Positions 1 through 5,602 of a stretch of DNA of 13,262 nucleotides are shown one piece after another. The stretch is from an uncultured Lachnospiraceae bacterium (GTDB taxonomy: Bacteria > Bacillota > Clostridia > Lachnospirales > Lachnospiraceae): NCBI GenBank assembly GCA_902795625.1, contig CADBLW010000104.1, forward strand, positions 1 through 13,262, in the 5' to 3' direction. The notes beneath the pieces were generated by a model that was not told where the DNA came from, ran no database searches, and worked only from the letters and a program-made list of their open reading frames with translations. Every line of letters starts with the position of its first letter. Within the stretch, counting starts at the first letter, position 1. The position numbers and the translations under genes were made by a program.

Positions 1-360
1 CCGACCGACAATGCCGCTATCGGCACCGTCATCGGCTGCTTTGCCGACAGTTCCTGCGCAGGCAAGGTTCAGCAGGGCTCCGCGTGGTGGTTCAACGACA
101 ACAAAAAAGGCATGGAGGAGCAGATGACTTCCCTCGCGAACCTCGGTGTGCTCGGCAACTTCGTCGGTATGCTCACCGATTCGCGCAGTTTCCTCTCCTA
201 CACGCGCCATGAGTATTTCCGCCGTATTCTCTGCAACCTGATCGGCACCTGGGTTACCAACGGCGAATATCCCTGTGACCTCACAGCCCTCGGTGGTCTC
301 GTGAGTGATATTTCGTTCAACAATTGCAATCGATACTTTGACTTCGGCCTTACGGTTTAA
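1..360 (+). CDS. uxaC: Glucuronate (uronate) isomerase UxaC, 3' part only
   Basis: This is the C-terminal 119 residues of an open frame that enters from the left edge; the true start lies outside the window. UxaC interconverts D-glucuronate/D-fructuronate and D-galacturonate/D-tagaturonate, the first cytoplasmic step of hexuronate breakdown. The family C-terminal core is plain: GSAWWFND just before the first internal ATG at 112, then MLTDSRSFLSYTRHEYFRR and an NLIG segment, followed by NGEYP and an NNxxRYF end. The family is usually about 470 residues, so roughly a quarter is present. The chain ends in a short DFGLTV tail after RYF, whose last codons are also the 5' arm of a terminator hairpin. 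The first ATG in the window is internal, not a start. Identity is firm; which hexuronate it prefers cannot be told here. Confidence 0.93.
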   Translation, partial: PTDNAAIGTVIGCFADSSCAGKVQQGSAWWFNDNKKGMEEQMTSLANLGVLGNFVGMLTDSRSFLSYTRHEYFRRILCNLIGTWVTNGEYPCDLTALGGLVSDISFNNCNRYFDFGLTV

Positions 361-380
361 TTTTCCGTAAGGCTTTTCTT
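347..380 (+). terminator. Rho-independent terminator of uxaC, overlapping its stop codon
   Basis: A perfect 9-bp stem is formed by GCCTTACGG (347-355) and CCGTAAGGC (365-373), with a 9-base AT-rich loop and TTTTCTT directly after. The uxaC stop codon (358-360) sits in the loop, so the upstream arm is coding sequence. The form is typical of an intrinsic terminator and closes the uxaC transcription unit before pyrB. Confidence 0.85.
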
Positions 381-389
381 CGTCATAAT
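361..389 (+). promoter_or_regulatory. Candidate pyrB promoter, weak
   Basis: CATAAT at 384-389 would serve as a -10 element, with a start of transcription near 396. The hexamer 17 bases upstream, TTTTCC at 361-366, matches the -35 consensus poorly and lies inside the uxaC terminator hairpin. A promoter is expected here because uxaC is terminated just upstream and pyrB needs its own transcript. The exact elements are a guess. Confidence 0.3.
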
Positions 390-399
390 ACTACACAAT

Positions 400-416
400 G
401 GTCTTTCGAGAAGACC
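400..416 (+). repeat. Inverted repeat in the pyrB leader
   Basis: GGTCTT (400-405) and AAGACC (411-416) form a perfect 6-bp inverted repeat with a 5-base centre. It ends one base before the GGAAAGGA ribosome binding region (417-424) of pyrB. In RNA it would be a small hairpin at or near the 5' end of the message. In DNA it could be an operator. No U-run follows, so it is not a terminator. Confidence 0.5.
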
Positions 417-429
417 GGAAAGGACTGCC

Positions 430-1362
430 ATGAAACATCTCATCAGCCCGATGGACCTGACGCCCGAGGAACTCTCCGAGCTTCTGTCGCTCGCACAGGA
501 CATCATGAAGGACCCGGAGCGCTACCGCAAGGTGTGCGACGGCAAGAAGCTCGCAACCTGTTTCTACGAGCCGAGCACGAGAACGCGCCTGAGTTTTGAA
601 GCTGCAATGCTCAACCTCGGCGGCTCCGTCCTCGGTTTTCAGACCGCGGACTCAAGCTCTGCAGCCAAGGGAGAAAGCGTTTCGGACACGATCCAGATCA
701 TCTCCTACTACGCGGACATCTGCGCGATGCGCCATCCTAAAGAGGGCGCTCCCTTTGTGGCTTCCAAGCACTCGCGCATCCCTGTGATCAACGCGGGCGA
801 CGGCGGACACAACCATCCGACGCAGACGCTCACCGACCTTCTCACCATCCTCGAGCTCAAGGGACGTCTTGACAATATGACCATCGGTCTTTGCGGCGAC
901 CTGAAGTTCGGCCGCACCGTACACTCGCTCATCAACGCGATGGTCCGTTACCCGGGCATCCGCTTCATTCTCATCAGCCCCGAGGAGCTGCGCATTCCCA
1001 CCTATCTCAAGGAGGAGGTTCTCGATGCCAAGGGAATTCCGTACCGCGAGGTCAGCTCCCTCGACGAGGTCATGCCGGAACTTGACATTCTCTACATGAC
1101 TCGAGTGCAGCGCGAGCGTTTCTTCAACGAGGAAGATTACATCCGCCTGAAGAACTCCTTCATTCTCACTCCCGAGAAGATGAAGCTCGCGAAGGAAGAC
1201 ATGTTCGTGCTTCATCCCCTGCCCCGCGTGAACGAGATCTCCGTCGAGGTGGACACCGATCCCCGCGCCGCGTACTTCCGCCAGGCAGGCTTCGGCGTGT
1301 ACGCGCGCATGGCACTCATCATCCTGATGCTCGGTCTCAAGGACCGCATCCCGCAAGCGTAA
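430..1362 (+). CDS. pyrB: Aspartate carbamoyltransferase, catalytic subunit
   Basis: PyrB joins carbamoyl phosphate and L-aspartate to give N-carbamoyl-aspartate, the committed step of pyrimidine synthesis in the cytoplasm. The 310-residue length is normal for the family. Residues 46-53 (YEPSTRTR) form the carbamoyl-phosphate loop. SSSAAKGES (75-83) is the mobile 80s loop with its lysine, RHPKEG (101-106) and HPTQTLTDL (129-137) line the active site, and HPLPRVNEI (262-270) is the 240s-loop/leucine-proline motif. All expected catalytic residues appear present. The ATG at 430 follows the GGAAAGGA binding site with good spacing, and the protein begins in register with family members (MKHLISPMDL). 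pyrI follows 11 bases after the stop, so the two make the catalytic-regulatory holoenzyme. The stop codon is part of the pyrI ribosome binding site. Confidence 0.97.
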   Translation: MKHLISPMDLTPEELSELLSLAQDIMKDPERYRKVCDGKKLATCFYEPSTRTRLSFEAAMLNLGGSVLGFQTADSSSAAKGESVSDTIQIISYYADICAMRHPKEGAPFVASKHSRIPVINAGDGGHNHPTQTLTDLLTILELKGRLDNMTIGLCGDLKFGRTVHSLINAMVRYPGIRFILISPEELRIPTYLKEEVLDAKGIPYREVSSLDEVMPELDILYMTRVQRERFFNEEDYIRLKNSFILTPEKMKLAKEDMFVLHPLPRVNEISVEVDTDPRAAYFRQAGFGVYARMALIILMLGLKDRIPQA

Positions 1363-1373
1363 GGAGGTACCGC

Positions 1374-1805
1374 ATGTTAAATATCGGAGGACTTCATCAG
1401 GGAGTCGTTATCGACCATATCAAAGCCGGCCAGGGCATGCTGATCTACGAATATCTGGAACTCGGCAAACTTGACTGCTGCGTTGCCATCATCAAGAACG
1501 CATCCTCGAACAAGATGGGCCGCAAGGACATCATCAAGATCGAGGGTCCCATCATGCCGGATCTCGACGCTCTCGCCGTTCTGGATCCCGACATCACCTT
1601 AAACATCATTGAAAATGACGTCATCGTCGAGAAGCGCCGCGTGCGCCTTCCCGAGGAGGTCACCAACATTTTGCGATGCAAGAATCCCCGCTGCATCACC
1701 TCCATCGAGCAGGAGCTGCCGCACCGCTTCCGCCTGACCAACAAGGAGAAGCGCATTTACCGCTGCGTATACTGTGAGCAGAAATACAAAGAGACGAATC
1801 TCTGA
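1374..1805 (+). CDS. pyrI: Aspartate carbamoyltransferase, regulatory subunit
   Basis: PyrI is the zinc-binding regulatory chain of aspartate carbamoyltransferase. It binds nucleotides (CTP/UTP and ATP in the enteric enzyme) and links catalytic trimers. At 143 residues it is slightly shorter than the E. coli chain. The N-terminal allosteric domain (about 1-95) includes VIDHIKAGQG (12-21), part of the nucleotide site. The C-terminal zinc domain has four cysteines in the family spacing: C102 and C107 (CKNPRC), C131 and C134 (CVYC). AAGGAGG (1361-1367) lies 6 bases before the ATG and overlaps the pyrB stop, which suggests coupled translation. A separate pyrI is absent from Bacillus subtilis but common in Clostridia, which supports the taxonomic guess. 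Which effectors it responds to is not visible. Confidence 0.96.
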   Translation: MLNIGGLHQGVVIDHIKAGQGMLIYEYLELGKLDCCVAIIKNASSNKMGRKDIIKIEGPIMPDLDALAVLDPDITLNIIENDVIVEKRRVRLPEEVTNILRCKNPRCITSIEQELPHRFRLTNKEKRIYRCVYCEQKYKETNL

Positions 1806-1866
1806 TGCGCGGAAAATGCCTCATCACAACGAAAACATTGGCAGACAAAAGACTTACTGCATACGA

Positions 1867-1892
1867 AAAAGCGGCCCGCAAAGGCCGCTTTT
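1867..1892. terminator. Bidirectional terminator between pyrI and the rhomboid gene
   Basis: AAAAGCGGCC (1867-1876) pairs with GGCCGCTTTT (1883-1892) around a 6-base loop. The plus strand runs out in TTTT, and the minus strand runs out in TTTTTCG. It lies between two convergent genes, pyrI ending at 1805 and the rhomboid gene ending at 1934, so it can serve both. Confidence 0.88.
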
Positions 1893-1933
1893 CCGTTTCT
1901 CTTCTCAAATATATCGCGGAGCCGGCGTAATTC

Positions 1934-2818
1934 TTATTCCCACGTCGGCCGGGACTGCTTTTTATACTCGATCATCATGTAGACAAGCATCACGACGATA
2001 CCGGTGATCAGGCCGCCGATATGTGCCTTGTTGTCAACGCCCGCGGTAGTCTCAAACATACCGCTGACCGCGCTGTAGATCAGATAGGCAAATGCAAGCT
2101 CAAGGACCGGCGCCCAGGAATTGTCCGAATACCCGTCCAGCGGGCTGGAAAGCAAAAGCTTGTACAACACGATCGCAGCGATCAGCGCCGCGATTGCTCC
2201 GGACGCTCCGATGGAGGCGACATCGTAGATCTCCGTTTTGCCGATCTCATACGTGACACCGCCGATCACAACGTAACGGGACATGACCGTCGGGAAGAAA
2301 TGTCCGATGATCACGGAGGAAAGGGATGCGCCGAGACCGCCGACCGCGTAAAGGATCAGCCAGCGTTTTCTCGAGAGCCGCTTCTCCAGCATCATTCCGC
2401 ACAGAAGCAGGAACAGCATGTTGCCGAGGAGATGCCCGATCCCGGCGTGCAGAAACTGCGCGGTGATCAGACGGTAGAGCTGTCCGTCATTGAACACTGT
2501 CGGCCATGACATGCATCCGCCCTCGATCATCGGATCCATGATGTTTCCGTAAGCATCCGCCTTGCGGTTGAGAACCTGCATGATAAACACGAGCACGTTG
2601 ATACCGACGACGATGAGGGTCAGATAGCACTCCTTCCAATGCGTCGCCCGGCCGTTCCAGAAGCTGTCATCCAGGTAGGAACTCTGCGAGGAACCAGCCG
2701 TCTTCGGGATATCGGTGCTCTTGATCTCAACAACCTCAAGATCGCTGAAATCGTCAAACACCTCCTCCTTCGGCTTGTTCGCGCCGTTTCCAACATCCTT
2801 ATCACCGTAATTCCACAT
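1934..2818 (-). CDS. Rhomboid-family intramembrane serine protease
   Basis: Rhomboids cut transmembrane helices of other proteins inside the membrane with a Ser-His dyad. Numbering from the chosen start (294 aa), a charged, acidic soluble stretch of about 64 residues precedes a first membrane helix (LTLIVVGINVLVFIMQVL). The QFLHAGIGHLLGN segment follows, with the conserved His and Asn of the oxyanion region (H124, H129, N133). GASG (205-208) holds the catalytic S207, and H266 in KAHIGG is the catalytic histidine. Six membrane helices are predicted, the core bacterial form. An in-frame ATG four codons upstream (2828-2830) has only CCCCCGATC before it. The GGAGAG that includes that codon is well placed for the ATG at 2816-2818, so I chose the latter. 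It is the last gene after the NfeD and SPFH genes. The substrate is unknown. Confidence 0.9.
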   Translation of the reverse strand: MWNYGDKDVGNGANKPKEEVFDDFSDLEVVEIKSTDIPKTAGSSQSSYLDDSFWNGRATHWKECYLTLIVVGINVLVFIMQVLNRKADAYGNIMDPMIEGGCMSWPTVFNDGQLYRLITAQFLHAGIGHLLGNMLFLLLCGMMLEKRLSRKRWLILYAVGGLGASLSSVIIGHFFPTVMSRYVVIGGVTYEIGKTEIYDVASIGASGAIAALIAAIVLYKLLLSSPLDGYSDNSWAPVLELAFAYLIYSAVSGMFETTAGVDNKAHIGGLITGIVVMLVYMMIEYKKQSRPTWE

Positions 2819-2822
2819 AACA

Positions 2823-2828
2823 CTCTCC
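2823..2828 (-). promoter_or_regulatory. Ribosome binding site that fixes the rhomboid start
   Basis: On the minus strand GGAGAG is followed by 4 bases and then the ATG at 2818-2816. The first two bases of this site overlap the upstream ATG at 2830-2828, which itself lacks a Shine-Dalgarno sequence. This favours the shorter 294-residue product. Confidence 0.6.
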
Positions 2829-2833
2829 ATGAT

Positions 2834-2864
2834 CGGGGGCCGGTTATACGGCCCCCGGTTTTTG
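2834..2864. repeat. Strong intercistronic hairpin between the SPFH and rhomboid genes
   Basis: CGGGGGCCG (2834-2842) and CGGCCCCCG (2849-2857) form a perfect 9-bp, all-GC stem with a 6-base loop. On the plus strand it is followed by GTTTTTG, which looks like an intrinsic terminator for antisense transcription. On the minus strand, the sense direction here, the hairpin is followed by GATCATGG with no U-run, so it is not a canonical terminator for the operon. It may be an RNA-stabilising or processing element, and it stops 5 bases short of the rhomboid Shine-Dalgarno. Confidence 0.6.
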
Positions 2865-2891
2865 CTTTACATTATCGCGCACAATCCGTCA

Positions 2892-3881
2892 TTACGCCTC
2901 TGCGTTATCCGTCGGTTCCGTCTTCTTCGCAGCCTCCACGACGCCGCTGGCAAGGCCTGCAAGGCCCTGGATCTCCGAAGGGATAATGATCTTCGTCGAC
3001 TTGCCGTCAGCAGCCTTGGCAAATGCCTCAAGGCTCTTCAGGCGCAGCACCGCATCGGTCGGAGCCGCCTCATTGAGGTAGCGGATACCGTCGGCGTTGG
3101 CCTGCTGCACGCGCATGATCGCTTCCGCCTGACCTTCCGCCTCGCGGATGGTTGCTTCCTTCTTCGCCTCAGCGCGAAGGATCGCAGCTGCCTTCTCAGC
3201 CTCAGCCTCGAGGATTGCGGACGCCTTCTTACCTTCTGCAACAAGGATCGTGGACTTCTTCTCACCCTCTGCGATCAGGATGGACTCACGGCGCTCACGC
3301 TCCGCCTTCATCTGCTTCTCCATCGCGTCACGGATCGCTGCCGGAGGCATGATATTCTTCAGCTCAACACGGTTGACCTTGATACCCCAGGGATCGGTCG
3401 CCTCATCGAGGGAAACTCTCATTTTCCCGTTGATGATCTCACGCGAGGTGAGCGTCTCATCGAGTTCGAGGTCACCGATGATGTTACGAAGCGTTGTGGC
3501 CGTCAGGTTCTCGATAGCCATCAGCGGATTCTGCACACCGTAAGCGTACAGCTTCGGATCGGTGATCTGGAAATACACGACCGTATCGATCTGCATCGTT
3601 ACGTTATCCTTCGTGATCACGGGCTGCGGCGGAAAATCCACCACCTGCTCCTTCAAAAGGACATCCAATGCCACGCGGTCGATAAACGGCCACTTGAGAT
3701 GAATACCTACGCTCCAGGTCTCCTGGTAACCGCCGAAGCGCTCAACGATATACGCGTGCGCCTGCGGAACGACCCGAAGGCAGGAAACAAACATAATAAC
3801 AAGAACAACAACCACTACGGCGATCCAAAAGCCACTGCTTTGAAAAATATCGGATCCCGTCGTCTCCAGTAAATTCAACAT
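2892..3881 (-). CDS. SPFH/stomatin-prohibitin-like membrane protein (QmcA/HflC type)
   Basis: SPFH proteins form large membrane-anchored oligomers (cages or rings) that organise membrane microdomains and control membrane proteases. This 329-residue protein has one N-terminal membrane helix (about 17-35). The SPFH domain follows (about 36-185), including VPQAHAYIVERFGGY and the family segment WGIKVNRVELKNI (165-177). A long Ala/Glu/Lys-rich coiled coil (185-265) carries 11-residue repeats. The stretch SLEAFAKAADGKSTKIIIPSE is the usual family ending, followed by a short Gly/Ala and charged tail. Its AAGGAGG binding site lies in the last codons of the NfeD-like gene, whose stop is three bases from this ATG, so the two are probably translationally coupled. 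NfeD plus SPFH is a widely conserved pair. The particular subfamily is not settled from the sequence alone. Confidence 0.93.
   Translation of the reverse strand: MLNLLETTGSDIFQSSGFWIAVVVVVLVIMFVSCLRVVPQAHAYIVERFGGYQETWSVGIHLKWPFIDRVALDVLLKEQVVDFPPQPVITKDNVTMQIDTVVYFQITDPKLYAYGVQNPLMAIENLTATTLRNIIGDLELDETLTSREIINGKMRVSLDEATDPWGIKVNRVELKNIMPPAAIRDAMEKQMKAERERRESILIAEGEKKSTILVAEGKKASAILEAEAEKAAAILRAEAKKEATIREAEGQAEAIMRVQQANADGIRYLNEAAPTDAVLRLKSLEAFAKAADGKSTKIIIPSEIQGLAGLASGVVEAAKKTEPTDNAEA
3150..3281 (-). repeat. Four in-register 11-residue repeats in the SPFH coiled coil
   Basis: Residues 201-244 break into four consecutive 11-residue units, each beginning Ile-Leu (ILIAEGEKKST, ILVAEGKKASA, ILEAEAEKAAA, ILRAEAKKEAT), followed by a looser fifth (IREAEGQAEA). 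Such hendecad repeats give straight or slightly right-handed coiled coils and fit the packed helical wall of SPFH cages. They are protein-level repeats. The DNA copies are similar but not identical. Confidence 0.75.
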
Positions 3882-3884
3882 AGC

Positions 3885-4316
3885 TTACGCCTCCTTCTCA
3901 ATGATCATTTTCACACCTTCCACACGGACGACAACGGCATTTTCGCCGGTCTCAAACGTCGTTCCGTCCTCACTGCTTCTCGCAGTCCATTCCATGCCGT
4001 CCACCGCGACTCTGCCCTTGTTGGCAATATTGTCAACCGGTTCGATGACACGGACGATCTTGCCCGCAACCGCCTCAACGTTGGTCTTCGCTCGTCTTTT
4101 GTTGAACCGCCTCACAACGGACGGCCGCAGGATCAAAAGAAGCACTGCGGAAACCGCAACAAACAAAGCACACTCGAGAACCAGATTGTCGGTAATAAAG
4201 CTTGTGATCAGCGCTGCCAGCGCGCCGCCCGCGAACCAGATCGTAGTCAGCGCAAGCGTGCATATTTCAACGATGATCAACACTGCAAGTATAGCCAGCC
4301 AATACCACGGACTCAT
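3885..4316 (-). CDS. NfeD-like membrane protein, short form
   Basis: This 143-residue protein has the short NfeD architecture. Two to three hydrophobic helices (about 5-22, 24-42 and 45-65) are followed by a basic stretch (RRFNKRRAK) and a small OB-fold-like beta domain (about 80-141). That domain contains GKIVRV, GRVAVDGMEWTARS and a KMIIEKEA end; the WTARS element is characteristic. It lacks the N-terminal ClpP-like serine protease domain of long NfeD proteins, so it is probably a structural partner for the downstream SPFH protein. The ATG follows AGAAAGGGGGT on the minus strand. It is the first gene after the promoter at 4355-4383. The family is clear; its exact biochemical role is poorly understood in general. 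Confidence 0.88.
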   Translation of the reverse strand: MSPWYWLAILAVLIIVEICTLALTTIWFAGGALAALITSFITDNLVLECALFVAVSAVLLLILRPSVVRRFNKRRAKTNVEAVAGKIVRVIEPVDNIANKGRVAVDGMEWTARSSEDGTTFETGENAVVVRVEGVKMIIEKEA

Positions 4317-4354
4317 AACGTAACCCCCTTTCTGCGGTAAACCTTATTTACTTA

Positions 4355-4383
4355 ATTTTACCTCTGTTTACTCTTTCTGTCAA
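4355..4383 (-). promoter_or_regulatory. Strong sigma-70-type promoter for the NfeD-SPFH-rhomboid operon
   Basis: On the minus strand TTGACA (4383-4378) and TAAAAT (4360-4355) are separated by exactly 17 bases. The -35 is perfect and the -10 differs from consensus at one position. Initiation is expected near 4348, giving a leader of about 30 bases before the NfeD-like ATG at 4316. There is no obvious operator repeat, so expression may be housekeeping. Confidence 0.88.
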
Positions 4384-4416
4384 GCAGGAAAATGAAGAAA
4401 CTGCGGAAAATAGAAT

Positions 4417-4464
4417 GCGGGCCTCCGCGTTCCGGTCTCTCCGACCGTAAACCCGGCTGCCCGC
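4417..4464 (-). terminator. Possible terminator of the ABC transporter operon
   Basis: Downstream of the last transporter gene, GCGGGC (4417-4422) can pair with GCCCGC (4459-4464). Inside this a 5-bp hairpin, CGGTC (4433-4437) with GACCG (4443-4447), can form. On the minus strand the structure is followed by ATTCTATTTTCC, a mediocre U-rich run. It fits the place where the operon should end before the next promoter, but it is branched and imperfect. Confidence 0.4.
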
Positions 4465-4492
4465 CTTGGGAATTCCTATATTGTTGTCAGGA

Positions 4493-5602
4493 TCACTTTT
4501 CCTTGTCCTTCTTACGATCCTTCCTGCGAAGCTTGCCTTCCTTGGAAGCCTCTCCGCTGTCCTTATCCTCTTCGGCGCTCTCATCCTCGCCGTTTACGAT
4601 GACGATCTTTCCGTCCTCCACGGTCATGCGGATGCGGTTGCCCTTCACGCCGATGGCGTCGAGCATCTCTCTCGGGATCTGCACACGGCCGGCTCGGTCA
4701 AGGATCGCAAACTCGTCGTGGGTCTCCTCCTCGGCAAAGCCCTTGAGGAGCGAAACGTCTGCGTACTCCTGCTTCACGATACGCTCACTGCTCGTCTTTC
4801 CGTCACGCATCATGACGACACGCTTTACCTTCTTCGCGAGGTTGATGTCGTGGGTAACGATGACGATCGTGATGCCGAGCTCGGTGTTGAGCTTGCGGAA
4901 CACATCCAGAAGAGCGTCAGACGTGCGCTGGTCAACGGAACCGGTAGGCTCGTCCGCAAGCAGCAGCTTCGGCCGGTTTGCAAGCGCGATGGCGATGGCG
5001 ATTCTCTGCTGCTCACCACCGGACATCTGGTTCAGCTTGCTGTCCTTCTTATGAAGCATACCAACAAGATTCAGAAGGTCGAGTGCGCGCTTCTCAACGT
5101 CCTTGTTGTCCCCAAAACGGATCGGCAGCTCCACGTTCTGCAGCGCCGTAAGGTACGGGAACAGGTTGCGGGCGTTGTTCTGCCACACGAAACCGACCGT
5201 ATTTTTCTTGTAATCCACAAGCTGGCTCTCGGTCAGCTTGAACAGGTCCTTGCCGTCGACGTACAGCTTGCCGGCACTGGGACGGTCAAGACCGCCGATC
5301 ATGTTTAAGAAGGTGGATTTACCGCTTCCGGAACTACCGATAATGGCGACAAACTCGCCCTTCTCCACCTTGAGTTCCAGTCCCTGCAGAGCCAGAACCT
5401 CGGTCTCCTTGGTCTTGTAAATCTTCACAAGGTTCTCGCAGAGGATCATGACATTGTCGCCGAGCTGATCCTCGAGCTCACCCTGGGTATTTTTCGCGTA
5501 AGCCTGCATGAAGGAGTCGCGAAGCTCCTGGGAGATCACGGACTCGCGGATGTCCGAGGCGTCCATGGAGGCCTTGTCTACGGTTTTGTTTTCTTCACTC
5601 AT
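4493..5602 (-). CDS. MacB/LolD-type ABC transporter ATPase with C-terminal AbrB/SpoVT-like domain
   Basis: This is an ATP-hydrolysing subunit of the transporter encoded upstream. The ABC domain spans about residues 51-275. It has Walker A GSSGSGKST (89-97), Q141 of the Q-loop, signature MSGGEQQR (193-200), Walker B LLLADEPT (213-220) with catalytic E218, and H251, so it looks catalytically complete. At 369 aa it is long for the family, which is usually about 220-250. There is a 50-residue polar N-terminal extension of no recognised type. A C-terminal segment (297-339) reads FAILDRAGRVQIPREMLDAIG followed by a short VEDGKIVIV strand, closely resembling the AbrB/SpoVT swapped-hairpin fold. A highly charged tail (340-369) comes last. 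The start overlaps the stop of the preceding ATPase gene (ATGA). The AbrB-like call is by motif only. It could act in dimerisation rather than DNA binding. Confidence 0.93.
   Translation of the reverse strand: MSEENKTVDKASMDASDIRESVISQELRDSFMQAYAKNTQGELEDQLGDNVMILCENLVKIYKTKETEVLALQGLELKVEKGEFVAIIGSSGSGKSTFLNMIGGLDRPSAGKLYVDGKDLFKLTESQLVDYKKNTVGFVWQNNARNLFPYLTALQNVELPIRFGDNKDVEKRALDLLNLVGMLHKKDSKLNQMSGGEQQRIAIAIALANRPKLLLADEPTGSVDQRTSDALLDVFRKLNTELGITIVIVTHDINLAKKVKRVVMMRDGKTSSERIVKQEYADVSLLKGFAEEETHDEFAILDRAGRVQIPREMLDAIGVKGNRIRMTVEDGKIVIVNGEDESAEEDKDSGEASKEGKLRRKDRKKDKEK

Noticed and set aside
112..360. A separate 82-residue gene starting at the first ATG
   Set aside because: The frame is open back to base 1 and the upstream residues (including GSAWWFND) continue the UxaC family pattern, so this ATG is internal.
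652..1356. Long open frame (234 codons) on the minus strand opposite pyrB
   Set aside because: It lies wholly antisense to a clear pyrB, has no recognisable domain and results from the GC-rich third-position pattern of the real gene.
1806..1933. Possible small gene or RNA between pyrI and the rhomboid gene
   Set aside because: The gap is fully explained by a bidirectional terminator. No ribosome binding site with a credible frame or further structure was seen.
2829..3872. Open frame of 347 codons on the plus strand opposite the SPFH gene
   Set aside because: Its translation is rich in Leu/Arg/Asp with no family resemblance, it mirrors the SPFH gene almost exactly, and it begins at the GC-rich hairpin rather than after a ribosome binding site.
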